A stretch of DNA of 64,000 nt from Chloroflexota bacterium (lineage in GTDB: Bacteria > Chloroflexota > Anaerolineae > Caldilineales > Caldilineaceae), in contig BOKO01000011.1 in NCBI GenBank assembly GCA_016861025.1, forward strand, positions 62,001 to 126,000. Direction: 5' to 3'. Every line of letters begins with the position of its first letter. The stretch's first letter is position 1. This document shows, piece by piece, positions 53,112 through 61,644 of this stretch. The notes under the pieces are model-generated. The model was not told the DNA's origin, ran no database searches, and saw nothing but the letters and a program-made list of their open reading frames with translations. Both the position numbers and the translations under genes were made by a program.

Positions 53112-55205
53112 CTATTCGGCTGTGAAGATTAGCAGCTCGCCCGATGCTGTGGCAAGCATCATGCGGCTGTTGCGAATCGTCAATGTGCGCGCCCGGCTCA
53201 GGGCATCGAGAAAGGCGTCTTGCAGCGTCTGCTCGCTCTCCGTGCATGCGCCGCCAGGCGCCTCCAGGTTGTCGATGTGTAGACGGTCATCGTTGAGCGT
53301 AAAATCGCCGGCGTAGACGCTGCAACCGCCGCGCCCCATCACCCGCCCGCCGCTGAAAAGCGCAGTAATCGGCGAGCCGATAGCCGCCTTGCCAGCCCAA
53401 CCTTGCAACCGCCATACGCGCCCTGTCAACATCACCAGCAGAGGGCGCTCAAGCACGTACTCGATTTCCGGTGCGCACGATGCGGCGACAGGCTGCATCG
53501 GGTCATCGAGAAAAGCGCCGGCAATCTGCACGACGCAATCACCAGCGTGGTGGAGCAGGGCATGACCGTAGGCAGGAAACAGGACGCGCTGTGCGTTGGG
53601 CAACGACTCCATCGCCAGTTCAGCCCATAACGCCGGCGTGATGCTGTCCTGTGCACCTGAAAGAAAAAGAACTGGCTGTTCGCCCGTTACAGCAGCTTTG
53701 AACGAAGCCGGGGCCGGATGAATGCCCATTTCCAGGCAGGCGCGTTGGTCGGCTTCGACCGTAGCGGCGAAATCGTAGGGGGGCAGCAACGATGGCAAAG
53801 GGATGACCGCCTGATTCTTGCGCACACTCTCTGCGTCGACAAACGGAATCTCCTCCTGGCAGTCGATGATCGTCTTGACATCGCCCAGGCTGCGATGATC
53901 GTAAAGTGGGAGGTCGGCGCCATATAATGTAAATAGACGCTTGCGTTCGTATGTCGTCATCCCATCAGCGATCGCGCGCAACTGCTCGGCCACAGGCGGC
54001 GGCAGTCGGTCGCGAATGAAGGCGAGCAGCGCCGCTTCATCGTTGTTGTCCGCCAACGCCGCAAGCTCACGCCGCAACATTTGCGCTTCGTCTGGCTGCG
54101 TCGAACGCAGATAGGTGTCAAAGAGCGGTGCAAAGCGTTCAAACGCATAGACCGGCGCCTGAATTGGCTGCGGAGCGTCAAATTCGTGGTCAATCAGTGC
54201 ACGATAAGTGGCGGTTTCGCCCCGATCCAGCTCATCGACGATCAACGGCAACAGCGCCATCAGGTCGGGACGGTTTAGCGTCAGGTTAGTAAGATTATAG
54301 AGTGCAGCGGCGTCGGGCATGGCAGGATTGGCTGTCTGCGCGTCGTTTTCATCGAGACGATTGAGCAGCGCCAGAAAGCGTCCAGCCATGGCGCCAAAAC
54401 GACCGCTGCACGCACCATCGCGCTCACAGTTGGCGTAGGGCCACAGCTTCGCCTGATAATCGCCGATCGCTTGCAGCTCAAACGTGAGCGTCTCCGGCGC
54501 AACCGTCGAGTCGAGCACAACAGCGCGCACAAACTGCGGTTGTGTGCGCATCATCTCCAATGCCAACCGCGTGCCGTAGGAGACGCCAAAGAGATCCGCC
54601 TGCTCGTAGCCGAGCGCCCACAGCAGATCAGCAACATCAGCCGCAGCCTGCGTCGTGTTAAACGCCATCGGCTCGATGCCCTGGCGCCGCAGCATCGCCA
54701 TACATGCCGGACCGACGCCGCCCTCGGCAAAGGCTGTGCAGTCGATGCGCGGCTGCGAGAAGCCGGCGCCGCGGATGTCAAAGAAGATCAGGTCGCGTTT
54801 TGTGCGCAGCGGCGCCAATTTTGGTGCAAGCAACGGCGCATCGTAAACGCCAGAGGCGCCTGGGCCGCCCGCCAGATAGAGCAACGGCGGCGCGGCGGCA
54901 GCGGGATCGATGGCGTTCAGGCGGGCAAAAAAGACGCCCAATTGCAGCCCTTGCGGCTCACTATGCATTTGCGGCACGCGCAAGATGCCGCAAACGTAAT
55001 CGTCGCCCTCGACTTCGCCTGGCAGCGCAAAAGGGCATTCGGATGGCTCGACCGTTGACGGTGGATCGCGCGTTGGCGACGTCGGAGCAATGGCGCGACA
55101 ACCAGCCAGCGCCAACGTCAACGCGATCACGACCAACCACAACGGCGCTCGCAAGGAGTAATCGCTTTTGTTAACAATAACGCACTTGCAATCGAAGGTG
55201 GACAC
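53112..55205 (-). CDS. Alpha/beta-hydrolase lipoprotein fused to a META domain
   Basis: A 697-residue protein. A signal segment ends in LALAGC near residue 36, predicting a lipoprotein. The middle shows a tripeptidyl-aminopeptidase-like alpha/beta hydrolase: LLYLAGGPGASGV, FFDIRGAGFSQP, the nucleophile elbow LFGVSYGTRLA and a late LFLSGAQDSITP and AYGHALLHH with the Asp and His. The last ~100 residues (GRVWRLQGWAGKAAIGS ... GGCSVYAGDFTLNDDRL) resemble a META/HslJ domain. The start is a GTG and is not certain. Confidence 0.75.
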   Translation of the reverse strand: MSTFDCKCVIVNKSDYSLRAPLWLVVIALTLALAGCRAIAPTSPTRDPPSTVEPSECPFALPGEVEGDDYVCGILRVPQMHSEPQGLQLGVFFARLNAIDPAAAAPPLLYLAGGPGASGVYDAPLLAPKLAPLRTKRDLIFFDIRGAGFSQPRIDCTAFAEGGVGPACMAMLRRQGIEPMAFNTTQAAADVADLLWALGYEQADLFGVSYGTRLALEMMRTQPQFVRAVVLDSTVAPETLTFELQAIGDYQAKLWPYANCERDGACSGRFGAMAGRFLALLNRLDENDAQTANPAMPDAAALYNLTNLTLNRPDLMALLPLIVDELDRGETATYRALIDHEFDAPQPIQAPVYAFERFAPLFDTYLRSTQPDEAQMLRRELAALADNNDEAALLAFIRDRLPPPVAEQLRAIADGMTTYERKRLFTLYGADLPLYDHRSLGDVKTIIDCQEEIPFVDAESVRKNQAVIPLPSLLPPYDFAATVEADQRACLEMGIHPAPASFKAAVTGEQPVLFLSGAQDSITPALWAELAMESLPNAQRVLFPAYGHALLHHAGDCVVQIAGAFLDDPMQPVAASCAPEIEYVLERPLLVMLTGRVWRLQGWAGKAAIGSPITALFSGGRVMGRGGCSVYAGDFTLNDDRLHIDNLEAPGGACTESEQTLQDAFLDALSRARTLTIRNSRMMLATASGELLIFTAE

Positions 55206-55308
55206 AAAGTCAAGTATATCACGCGCTGAGGGCTACGGCGTCTCAACTTTCGCTCACGACGCGGCTGAGATCGACGAAGGAGATTGCGGTAAGACAAACA
55301 AGCATCGC
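55206..55308. other. Short gap without recognised features
   Basis: The 103 bases between the hydrolase start (- strand) and the end of the glycosyltransferase gene (- strand) hold no gene or clear terminator. An AAAGTCAAG-type purine tract is present but no consensus promoter was seen. Confidence 0.35.
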
Positions 55309-56370
55309 TCACTCGTTGATGGTTTCAGGCGCAGTGGCCTCTTCTTGAGCCGACGCGCCGTTGCGACCGTCAGAATGGCCGCCAATCCGTCGGCTGCGAT
55401 GAAGCGGTGGAGAAGGATGCTCAAAGCCATACGCCTCGGAGATGATGTACAGTGGACGATTTTTGACTTCGTCGTAGATGCGCCCCAGATACTCGCCGAT
55501 GATGCCGAGGAAGATCAATTGCACGCCGCCCAGAAAGAGCACGCTCACCAGCGTCGTCGCCTGTCCTAACAACTGTTGGTTTCCAGCCAGACGCATGACG
55601 ATGGCGATGATAATGGCGATGCCGCTGATGCCCGCAAAAATGAAACCGGTGTATGTAGCCAGTTGCAGCGGCACATGACTGAAGCTGGTAATTGCGTTGA
55701 ACGCCAGCCGCATCATCTTGCTTAGCGGGTATTTTGTCTCGCCAGCATAGCGCGGGGCGCGTTCGTATTCTACGGCAACCTGTTTGAAGCCGACCCAACT
55801 GCTCAACCCGCGCATGAAGCGATTCTTCTCGCGCAGGCGGCGCATTGTCAGCACAACGCGACGATCCATCAACCGAAAATCGCCCGCATCGATCGGGATG
55901 TCCACATCGGCAATCTTGCGGATCAGTCGATAGAAGGCGGAGGCGGTCCACAACTTGAACGCCGTTTCTCCTTCGCGCTTTGTGCGCACAGCGTAGGCGA
56001 CGTCGTAACCTTCGCGCCATTTCTCAATCATGCGCAGCAACACTTCGGGCGGATCCTGCAAATCCGCGTCCATCACGATCACAGCGTCCCCGTCGGCGTA
56101 ATCGAAACCAGCGGTGATCGCAATCTGATGACCAAAGTTGCGGCTGAAGCTTAACACCTTGACGCGGTCGTCGCGTTCGTGTAGCTCCGTCAACATCTCC
56201 AGGCTGCGGTCGCTGCTGCCATCGTTGACGAAAATAACCTCCCAGCGCTCGCCCAGGCCATCCATCACCTGCACGATGCGTTCATATAACACAGGGATCA
56301 CCGCCTGTTCGTTCCAAACAGGGATGACAAGGGAGAAGACTGGGCGGGCTTCAATTTTGTTATGGCTCAT
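55309..56370 (-). CDS. Family 2 glycosyltransferase, DPM1/GtrB-like
   Basis: A 353-residue membrane glycosyltransferase. The GT-A domain starts at VFSLVIPVWNEQAVIPVLYERI, with the metal-binding VMDADLQDPPEVLL and later RGLSSWVGFKQVAVEYERAPR. Two helices follow (SGIAIIIAIVMRLAG and TLVSVLFLGGVQLIFLGIIGEYLGR). GtrB-type enzymes transfer sugars to undecaprenyl phosphate. The ATG at 56370 was chosen; an in-frame start at 56424 is less likely. Confidence 0.88.
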   Translation of the reverse strand: MSHNKIEARPVFSLVIPVWNEQAVIPVLYERIVQVMDGLGERWEVIFVNDGSSDRSLEMLTELHERDDRVKVLSFSRNFGHQIAITAGFDYADGDAVIVMDADLQDPPEVLLRMIEKWREGYDVAYAVRTKREGETAFKLWTASAFYRLIRKIADVDIPIDAGDFRLMDRRVVLTMRRLREKNRFMRGLSSWVGFKQVAVEYERAPRYAGETKYPLSKMMRLAFNAITSFSHVPLQLATYTGFIFAGISGIAIIIAIVMRLAGNQQLLGQATTLVSVLFLGGVQLIFLGIIGEYLGRIYDEVKNRPLYIISEAYGFEHPSPPLHRSRRIGGHSDGRNGASAQEEATAPETINE

Positions 56371-56562
56371 GATCTGTATCGTATCCGATCCCTTCACGGC
56401 GGTCAAGCCAATCGGCGCTGACATGTTACTTACACTTGCAATTTCGTTGCACCGCCACTGAATTGACGCTGATCGGCGGCAATGCTAGACTCATTTCAGT
56501 GCAGTCTTGCTGAAGATGACAATTTTCTGCAATTCCTGGAAGATGGAAATTGAGCGCAATTT

Positions 56563-57240
56563 ATGGCGACGACATCAATCCAACCAGATCGAACGGGCGC
56601 TGATTTCGCCGGATGCACGCCCACCTTTCCGCCCTTGCCTGGCGCAACGTTGCAGACCAGTCATCGACTGACCAATTTTCAGTCCAAACGCCTGATCTTC
56701 AATCGACTGGGGCAGCCCGGACAGGTGCACGTCTACTCAGCGGAGTGCCGCGCTGGCGAGCGACTGTATGTACAGATGCTGGTGCCGATGTTGCCGGTGG
56801 GCGGCTCTGTGACCCCAGCGCTGGCGGTGGTGGCGCAAAGCCTGCCCTACAGCGCCGATGTACAGAAACTGCCTTTTGCGATGCCGGCCGGCTATAGTGC
56901 AGTGGTCGCCTCGCCGCCAACGCAGCTGGTGGCGCCGGTCAGGGATGTTTTGACGCGTGCACGTTATTATTTAGGCCCCACCATCGACACGCGTACACTG
57001 GTCGGCGGACGGGCGTACATCGTGGTGTGGAGCCCCTTCAACCACATGGGCAAGTATGTGCTGCGCGTCGGGCATCGATGGTCGTTGCACTGGACGTACT
57101 GGGCGCAATTGCCCTACTTCTGGTGGCGGATTCGGGGCTGGTTTGGCTTAAGTCGGGCGACGATGGTCGCGGCGCTTGTAGGCGTGACGCTGCTCGCTGC
57201 ACTGTTGGCCGCTGTTCTGCGCCGCAAGCCGCGTCCCTAG
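56563..57240 (+). CDS. Unrecognised membrane-anchored protein
   Basis: A 225-residue protein with one strong hydrophobic helix near the C terminus (MVAALVGVTLLAALLAAVL) followed by Arg/Lys residues, so a C-terminal anchor with the bulk outside or inside the cell is possible. The middle is rich in beta-strand-like alternation (AGERLYVQMLVPMLPVGGSVTPAL). No family was recognised. It lies 96 bases upstream of the ArsA/GET3 gene on the same strand. GET3-type ATPases insert tail-anchored proteins, so the pairing is notable but unproven. Confidence 0.55.
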   Translation: MATTSIQPDRTGADFAGCTPTFPPLPGATLQTSHRLTNFQSKRLIFNRLGQPGQVHVYSAECRAGERLYVQMLVPMLPVGGSVTPALAVVAQSLPYSADVQKLPFAMPAGYSAVVASPPTQLVAPVRDVLTRARYYLGPTIDTRTLVGGRAYIVVWSPFNHMGKYVLRVGHRWSLHWTYWAQLPYFWWRIRGWFGLSRATMVAALVGVTLLAALLAAVLRRKPRP

Positions 57241-57336
57241 TGTGCAACCAGGCTGCTCATGTGGACGTACTGAAGTGCGTAGGGCGTTGCTTTTCGGTGC
57301 GCCAACATGAAGACAGCAACAGGAGTGTAAAAACAG

Positions 57337-58557
57337 ATGCGAATCATCCTTTATCTGGGCAAGGGCGGCGTCGGCAAAACGACAACGGCGGCGGCCTCGG
57401 CTATCCGCTGCGCCGACCTGGGCTACCGTACGCTGGTGGTCAGCACCGACATCGCCCACAGCCTGGCGGACAGCCTCGACATGGCGCTCAGCGCACAACC
57501 GATCGAGATCGCGCCAAACCTTTACGCCCAAGAGATCAATGTTGTGGAGGAAGTGCGCGAACATTGGGGTGAAATGCAGGGCTATCTCGGCAATATCCTG
57601 CGCAAACAAGGCATGAACAAAGCCGTTGCCGAAGAGATGGCGATCATTCCCGGCATGGAAGAGGTTGTAAGCCTGCTGCACATCAACAAACAGGCGAACG
57701 AGGGACATTTCGACTGCGTCATCGTCGATGCTGCACCCACTGGCGAGACCATGCGCCTGCTGACGATGCCGGAAAGCTTTCAGTGGTATGTCAGTAGACT
57801 GCGCGGTTGGGGCGATGCGACGCTCAGGATCGCAACCGGATTGCTCAACCGCATTGTGCCGGACAAAGACCTGTTTGGCGGTCTCAATAGCCTCGTCGAT
57901 GGCGTCAAAGAGCTGCAAAAGGTGTTGACCAACCCGGAGATCACCAGCTATCGCGTTGTGCTCAACCCGGAAAAGATGGTGCTCAAGGAAGGCGCTCGCG
58001 CTGTCACCTACCTCTCGCTCTTCGGCTATCCGGTCGATGCCGCCATTGTGAACCGCATCCTGCCCGGCGTGGAAAGCGACGGCGGCGGCAATGCCTGGGT
58101 TGCTGCGCCAAGCGAGGATCGATACCTTCATCACCTGCAGGAAATTCAAGCGCGCTACCTGGGCGAAATTGAGCGCGACTTTTATCCGCTCCCGATCTTG
58201 CGCTCGCGCTGGTATGATCAGGAAATGGTCGGTCTCGATCGTCTGCGCCATCTCGCCGGCGATCTCTTCGAGGAGCGCGACCCAAGCCAACTATTCTTCC
58301 GCGGCCAGGCGCAGTCGATCGAGGAAGAAGGCGAAGATTTCATCATGCATCTACCGCTGCCTCAGGTCGAGCTTGAAAAGGTCAAGCTAACCAAACGCGG
58401 GGACGAACTGTTCATCAACATCGGCAACTTCAAGCGCGAAATGTTGCTGCCGTCCGTTCTGGCGCAGCGCGATGCCAGCGGCGCTACGTTTATCAATGGC
58501 GTGCTAAAAATCCGCTTTCCACCGCCCGCAGCACAGGGACAGACCGTGAATCCCTGA
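57337..58557 (+). CDS. ArsA/GET3-family ATPase
   Basis: A 406-residue P-loop ATPase. The deviant Walker A GKGGVGKTT is at residues 8-16, then STDIAHSLADSL (switch I), DCVIVDAAPTGETMRLL (switch II). The C-terminal ~90 residues (FIMHLPLPQVELEKVKLTKRGDELFINIGNFKREMLLP) resemble an Hsp20-like ArsA C-terminal domain. Arsenite export or membrane-protein targeting are both possible; no arsB-like gene is nearby. AGGAG precedes the ATG. Confidence 0.85.
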   Translation: MRIILYLGKGGVGKTTTAAASAIRCADLGYRTLVVSTDIAHSLADSLDMALSAQPIEIAPNLYAQEINVVEEVREHWGEMQGYLGNILRKQGMNKAVAEEMAIIPGMEEVVSLLHINKQANEGHFDCVIVDAAPTGETMRLLTMPESFQWYVSRLRGWGDATLRIATGLLNRIVPDKDLFGGLNSLVDGVKELQKVLTNPEITSYRVVLNPEKMVLKEGARAVTYLSLFGYPVDAAIVNRILPGVESDGGGNAWVAAPSEDRYLHHLQEIQARYLGEIERDFYPLPILRSRWYDQEMVGLDRLRHLAGDLFEERDPSQLFFRGQAQSIEEEGEDFIMHLPLPQVELEKVKLTKRGDELFINIGNFKREMLLPSVLAQRDASGATFINGVLKIRFPPPAAQGQTVNP

Positions 58558-58619
58558 AATTTTACTTTGCAGGGGTGCGGCGTCTTTGAGTGGTGCATCC
58601 AGAAAACGAGGTTCGGACT

Positions 58620-59270
58620 GTGACAGCAATTCTTACCGCATTAGCAAATTTGTCGATCGCCAGTTTTGGCGTGTTGCTCGGTTTCAAAGGGACGTTGCGT
58701 GCACAGCACAATCTGCAGCCACAGCCGCTGCCGCATCAGTTCGCCGGCTTGCTCGATCATCCGTGGCGACTTCAGGCGCTCGACCCGCCGCAGGTGCTTG
58801 ACGCCTACGGCGTCGCCGCCGGTATGACGGTGCTTGATCTCGGTTGCGGCGTTGGCGTGTTTACATGCACCGCCGCGCACATGGTCGGCGCCAGCGGCCA
58901 CGTTCACGGCGTCGATTTACAGGCGGCAATGCTCGCACTCGCAAGCAAGCGCGCCATTGCAGAAGGCGTCAATGGCTGGATCACATTCCATCACTGCGGC
59001 GCGTACGAGCTTCCACTTTCCGACGATTCAGTCGATGTTGCTATGCTCGTTTCGACGTTAGGAGAAATTCCTGACAAACCAGCGGCGCTCAACGAATTGC
59101 GCCGCGTGCTCAAACCGGGCGCACGACTTGGCATCACAGAGGAAATGTATAGCCCCTCCTACATGCTCCCCGGCAATGTGCGTCGTCATGCCCGCGAAGC
59201 CGGTTTTCAGCCGCTCGCCAGCGCCGATGGGCTATTTATCCATCATGAGATTTTCATCAATGCCAAGTGA
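58620..59270 (+). CDS. Class I SAM-dependent methyltransferase
   Basis: A 216-residue methyltransferase with motif I MTVLDLGCGVGVFTCTAAHMVG, an acidic residue in HVHGVDLQAAM and a UbiE-like ALNELRRVLKPGARLGITEEM block. An N-terminal hydrophobic stretch (TAILTALANLSIASFGVLLGF) may anchor it to the membrane. I chose the GTG at 58620, 8 bases after GAGG; a GTG at 58590 is possible. The substrate is unknown. It lies between the ATPase and truD genes. Confidence 0.7.
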   Translation: MTAILTALANLSIASFGVLLGFKGTLRAQHNLQPQPLPHQFAGLLDHPWRLQALDPPQVLDAYGVAAGMTVLDLGCGVGVFTCTAAHMVGASGHVHGVDLQAAMLALASKRAIAEGVNGWITFHHCGAYELPLSDDSVDVAMLVSTLGEIPDKPAALNELRRVLKPGARLGITEEMYSPSYMLPGNVRRHAREAGFQPLASADGLFIHHEIFINAK

Positions 59271-59345
59271 GCGTACAGACGCGCCTGTGGCGTTCGCCGC
59301 CCATTCCGCTTTGGAACCTCCCTTCCTGCGAAAGAGCCAGCAAAT

Positions 59346-60443
59346 ATGCACAATATAGAAGAACTTGATCTGCGGTTGCCCTATCTGACGGCTAACCTGC
59401 CGGGAATCGGCGGGGTCTTGCGCGCCGAACCGGAGCACTTTATCGTGGAGGAAGTGGGTCTCTACGAGGCCGCAGGCGACGGGCAACATCTTTACGTTAA
59501 TCTGACGAAAGCCGGGTTGACTACAAAAGAAGTGCAGAATCGGTTGGAAAAATTGTTTGGGCTGGAGCAAGGCGCCGTCGGTTTTGCAGGGTTGAAAGAC
59601 AAAGCGGCGAAAACAACGCAGACGTTCAGCCTCAACGTGGGGCATCAGCCGCCAGCTTTTGCCGACGAAGCAGCACGGCGCATCGAGTCGGAGCTGCCGG
59701 TGACGGTGAATTGGGTGCAGTTTCATCGTAATAAGCTTCGCACCGGGCATCTGATCGGCAATCGCTTCGAGATCACCGTCAGCGATCTGGCGACGTCGTC
59801 TGAGGTGGCTTTGCAGCGCAGCCAGGCAATCGCCGCAGAAATTCGACGGCGTGGCGTGCCCAACTATTTTGGCGTACAGCGCATTGGGCGCAATGGCGCC
59901 AATGTGCGGCAGGGATTGGCGATTTTGCTCGGTGAGCGGCGGCCCGGCGATAAATGGCTGCGTCGCTTTCTCATTTCGAGTTGCCAGAGCTATCTCTGCA
60001 ACCGCTATCTTGTGCGACGGCTCGAGCTCGGCGCGTTTGACCGGCTGTTGCCCGGCGATGTGGCGAAGAAGACGGCGACAGGCGGCATGTTCGATGTCCA
60101 GGATGTAGAGGCTGAACAGCCGAGATACGTCGCACAAGAAATCAACTTCACTGCACCGCTTTTCGGTTCGCGCATGTGGAAAGCGAAAGATGCGGCGGGA
60201 CGTTTGGAAGACGAAGTGTTGGCGGCGTCGCCTCTGACAGTGGCGCACTTTGAGCGAGCGCGGATCGATGGAACGCGCCGCGTGGGTCGTTTGCTTGTGC
60301 CCGATCTGACCGTGGAGGCGCGCGGGGAGCAGATCGTCGCCAGGTTTACATTAACAAAGGGCGCCTTTGCCACAATTGTGATGCGCGAATTGATGAAGGT
60401 GGATGAAGACCGCCTTTCTGTTGTTCACGAAGACGACGAGTGA
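59346..60443 (+). CDS. truD: tRNA pseudouridine(13) synthase TruD
   Basis: Converts uridine 13 of tRNA to pseudouridine. The catalytic aspartate is Asp85 in GFAGLKDKAAKT, and the TRUD-domain block GVPNYFGVQRIGRNGANV is present; the 365-residue length is normal. The stop overlaps the possible start region of the LON-domain gene. The start ATG at 59346 is preceded by no strong Shine-Dalgarno (CAGCAAAT). Confidence 0.93.
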   Translation: MHNIEELDLRLPYLTANLPGIGGVLRAEPEHFIVEEVGLYEAAGDGQHLYVNLTKAGLTTKEVQNRLEKLFGLEQGAVGFAGLKDKAAKTTQTFSLNVGHQPPAFADEAARRIESELPVTVNWVQFHRNKLRTGHLIGNRFEITVSDLATSSEVALQRSQAIAAEIRRRGVPNYFGVQRIGRNGANVRQGLAILLGERRPGDKWLRRFLISSCQSYLCNRYLVRRLELGAFDRLLPGDVAKKTATGGMFDVQDVEAEQPRYVAQEINFTAPLFGSRMWKAKDAAGRLEDEVLAASPLTVAHFERARIDGTRRVGRLLVPDLTVEARGEQIVARFTLTKGAFATIVMRELMKVDEDRLSVVHEDDE

Positions 60444-60454
60444 GTTTGAGCAAG

Positions 60455-61189
60455 ATGAAGAATTCTAACGCAATGATGTCTAGCAGCTACGCTTCAGGCG
60501 AAAGACCGCGAAACCGCACCATGCTAATGCCGATCTTTCCACTAAAGAATGTTGTCTTGTTTCCGGGTATGGTGCTTCCGTTGCACATCTTTGAGATGCG
60601 CTACCGTGAAATGATCGGTCGCTGCATCGACGAACATCTACCCTTCGGCGTGACATTGATTGCCGAAGGTCAGGAGGTGGGCGGCGGCGCCGAGCCGCAT
60701 CGGATTGGAACAGCGGCGCGTATCGTGCGCGTGGAAAAGCTTGACGATGGACGCATGAACATCACTGCTGTGGGCACGCAGCGTTTCCGAATTCTCGAAC
60801 TGCGCGACGACCACAGCTATCTGACCGCTGTAGTGAGTCACTATCCGGTTGTCAATGGCGCTACACAGCTTGCCGTCGAACTCAGCCAGCGTGTGCGTCC
60901 ACAGGTGCTCGACTATGTAGCGTTGCTTTCCAAAGCCGCCAATGTCAACCTCATGCTCGACCGCTTGCCCGAAGATCCGCTGACGCTTGCCTTCATGGTC
61001 GCCATTTCTTTACAGGTCAGCCCAAGCGACAAACAGCAGTTGCTGGAGGCGGTGGGCGTGCCTGAAATCCTGGCGCTGGAAAGTCGGATGCTTTTGCGCG
61101 AAACGAAGCTGCTCGAATACATGATCGATACGCGCAGCGATGTCGAAGCCATGAATCTAGGCCCAAGCGGCTACATTTTTCCCAACTGA
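60455..61189 (+). CDS. Stand-alone LON N-terminal domain protein
   Basis: A 244-residue protein containing the substrate-binding domain of Lon without its ATPase or protease parts: MPIFPLKNVVLFPGMVLPLHIFEMRYREMI, then RIVRVEKLDDGRMNITAVGTQRFRI. Such stand-alone LON proteins are common but little understood. Several starts are possible; the ATG at 60455 is used, while a GTG at 60440 would overlap truD by 4 bases and another ATG lies at 60473. The tRNA-Val gene follows. Confidence 0.8.
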   Translation: MKNSNAMMSSSYASGERPRNRTMLMPIFPLKNVVLFPGMVLPLHIFEMRYREMIGRCIDEHLPFGVTLIAEGQEVGGGAEPHRIGTAARIVRVEKLDDGRMNITAVGTQRFRILELRDDHSYLTAVVSHYPVVNGATQLAVELSQRVRPQVLDYVALLSKAANVNLMLDRLPEDPLTLAFMVAISLQVSPSDKQQLLEAVGVPEILALESRMLLRETKLLEYMIDTRSDVEAMNLGPSGYIFPN

Positions 61190-61203
61190 GCAAGCCGTCG
61201 ATT

Positions 61204-61231
61204 TTGCCGAAGCGTCTGTACATGCTATACT
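61204..61231 (+). promoter_or_regulatory. Promoter of tRNA-Val
   Basis: TTGCCG (61204-61209, 4/6) and TATACT (61226-61231, 5/6) are 16 bases apart, with the tRNA starting 13 bases after the -10 element. The expected transcript start is near 61238, consistent with a short 5' leader removed by RNase P. Confidence 0.65.
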
Positions 61232-61238
61232 CAAGAAC

Positions 61239-61320
<82 letters not shown>

Positions 61321-61322
61321 AT

Positions 61323-61430
61323 ATGTCAAAAGCGTTGAACAGGACACCTTCGCAGACCATCGACCTTGCAGAGAGCGTTGCACATTGGCTGAAATGCGAC
61401 GCAGGCGCGATCTCCGAAGACCACCTGTGA
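61323..61430 (+). CDS. Possible small open frame after tRNA-Val
   Basis: A 35-residue frame starting MSKALNRTPSQTIDLAESVA and ending ISEDHL. It starts 6 bases after the tRNA 3' end and lies within the likely tRNA transcript. There is no Shine-Dalgarno and no similarity recognised; it is listed only because the tRNA transcript seems to extend far downstream. Confidence 0.15.
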   Translation: MSKALNRTPSQTIDLAESVAHWLKCDAGAISEDHL

Positions 61431-61557
61431 GCGAATGACCGAACGCCTTTCGATACATCGGTAAGTAAGTCATTCCGGCTCGCCTCGTTATCGGCGCCAC
61501 AAGTGGTTGCGAATTGGTTTACAGCAATTCCAACAACATGGGTGGAATCGCGAGCGG

Positions 61558-61588
61558 AAGCTTCGTCCCATGCGACGAAGCTTTTTTG
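61558..61588 (+). terminator. Intrinsic terminator downstream of tRNA-Val
   Basis: AAGCTTCGTC (61558-61567) pairs perfectly with GACGAAGCTT (61574-61583) over a 6-base loop, followed by a run of six T (61582-61587). It lies between tRNA-Val and the M20 gene and argues against a start of the latter at 61507. Confidence 0.85.
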
Positions 61589-61644
61589 TTTTACAGGCAT
61601 TGCAGTATGTTCTGGGCGGAAATCGCCGATATGTGGTCACACAG

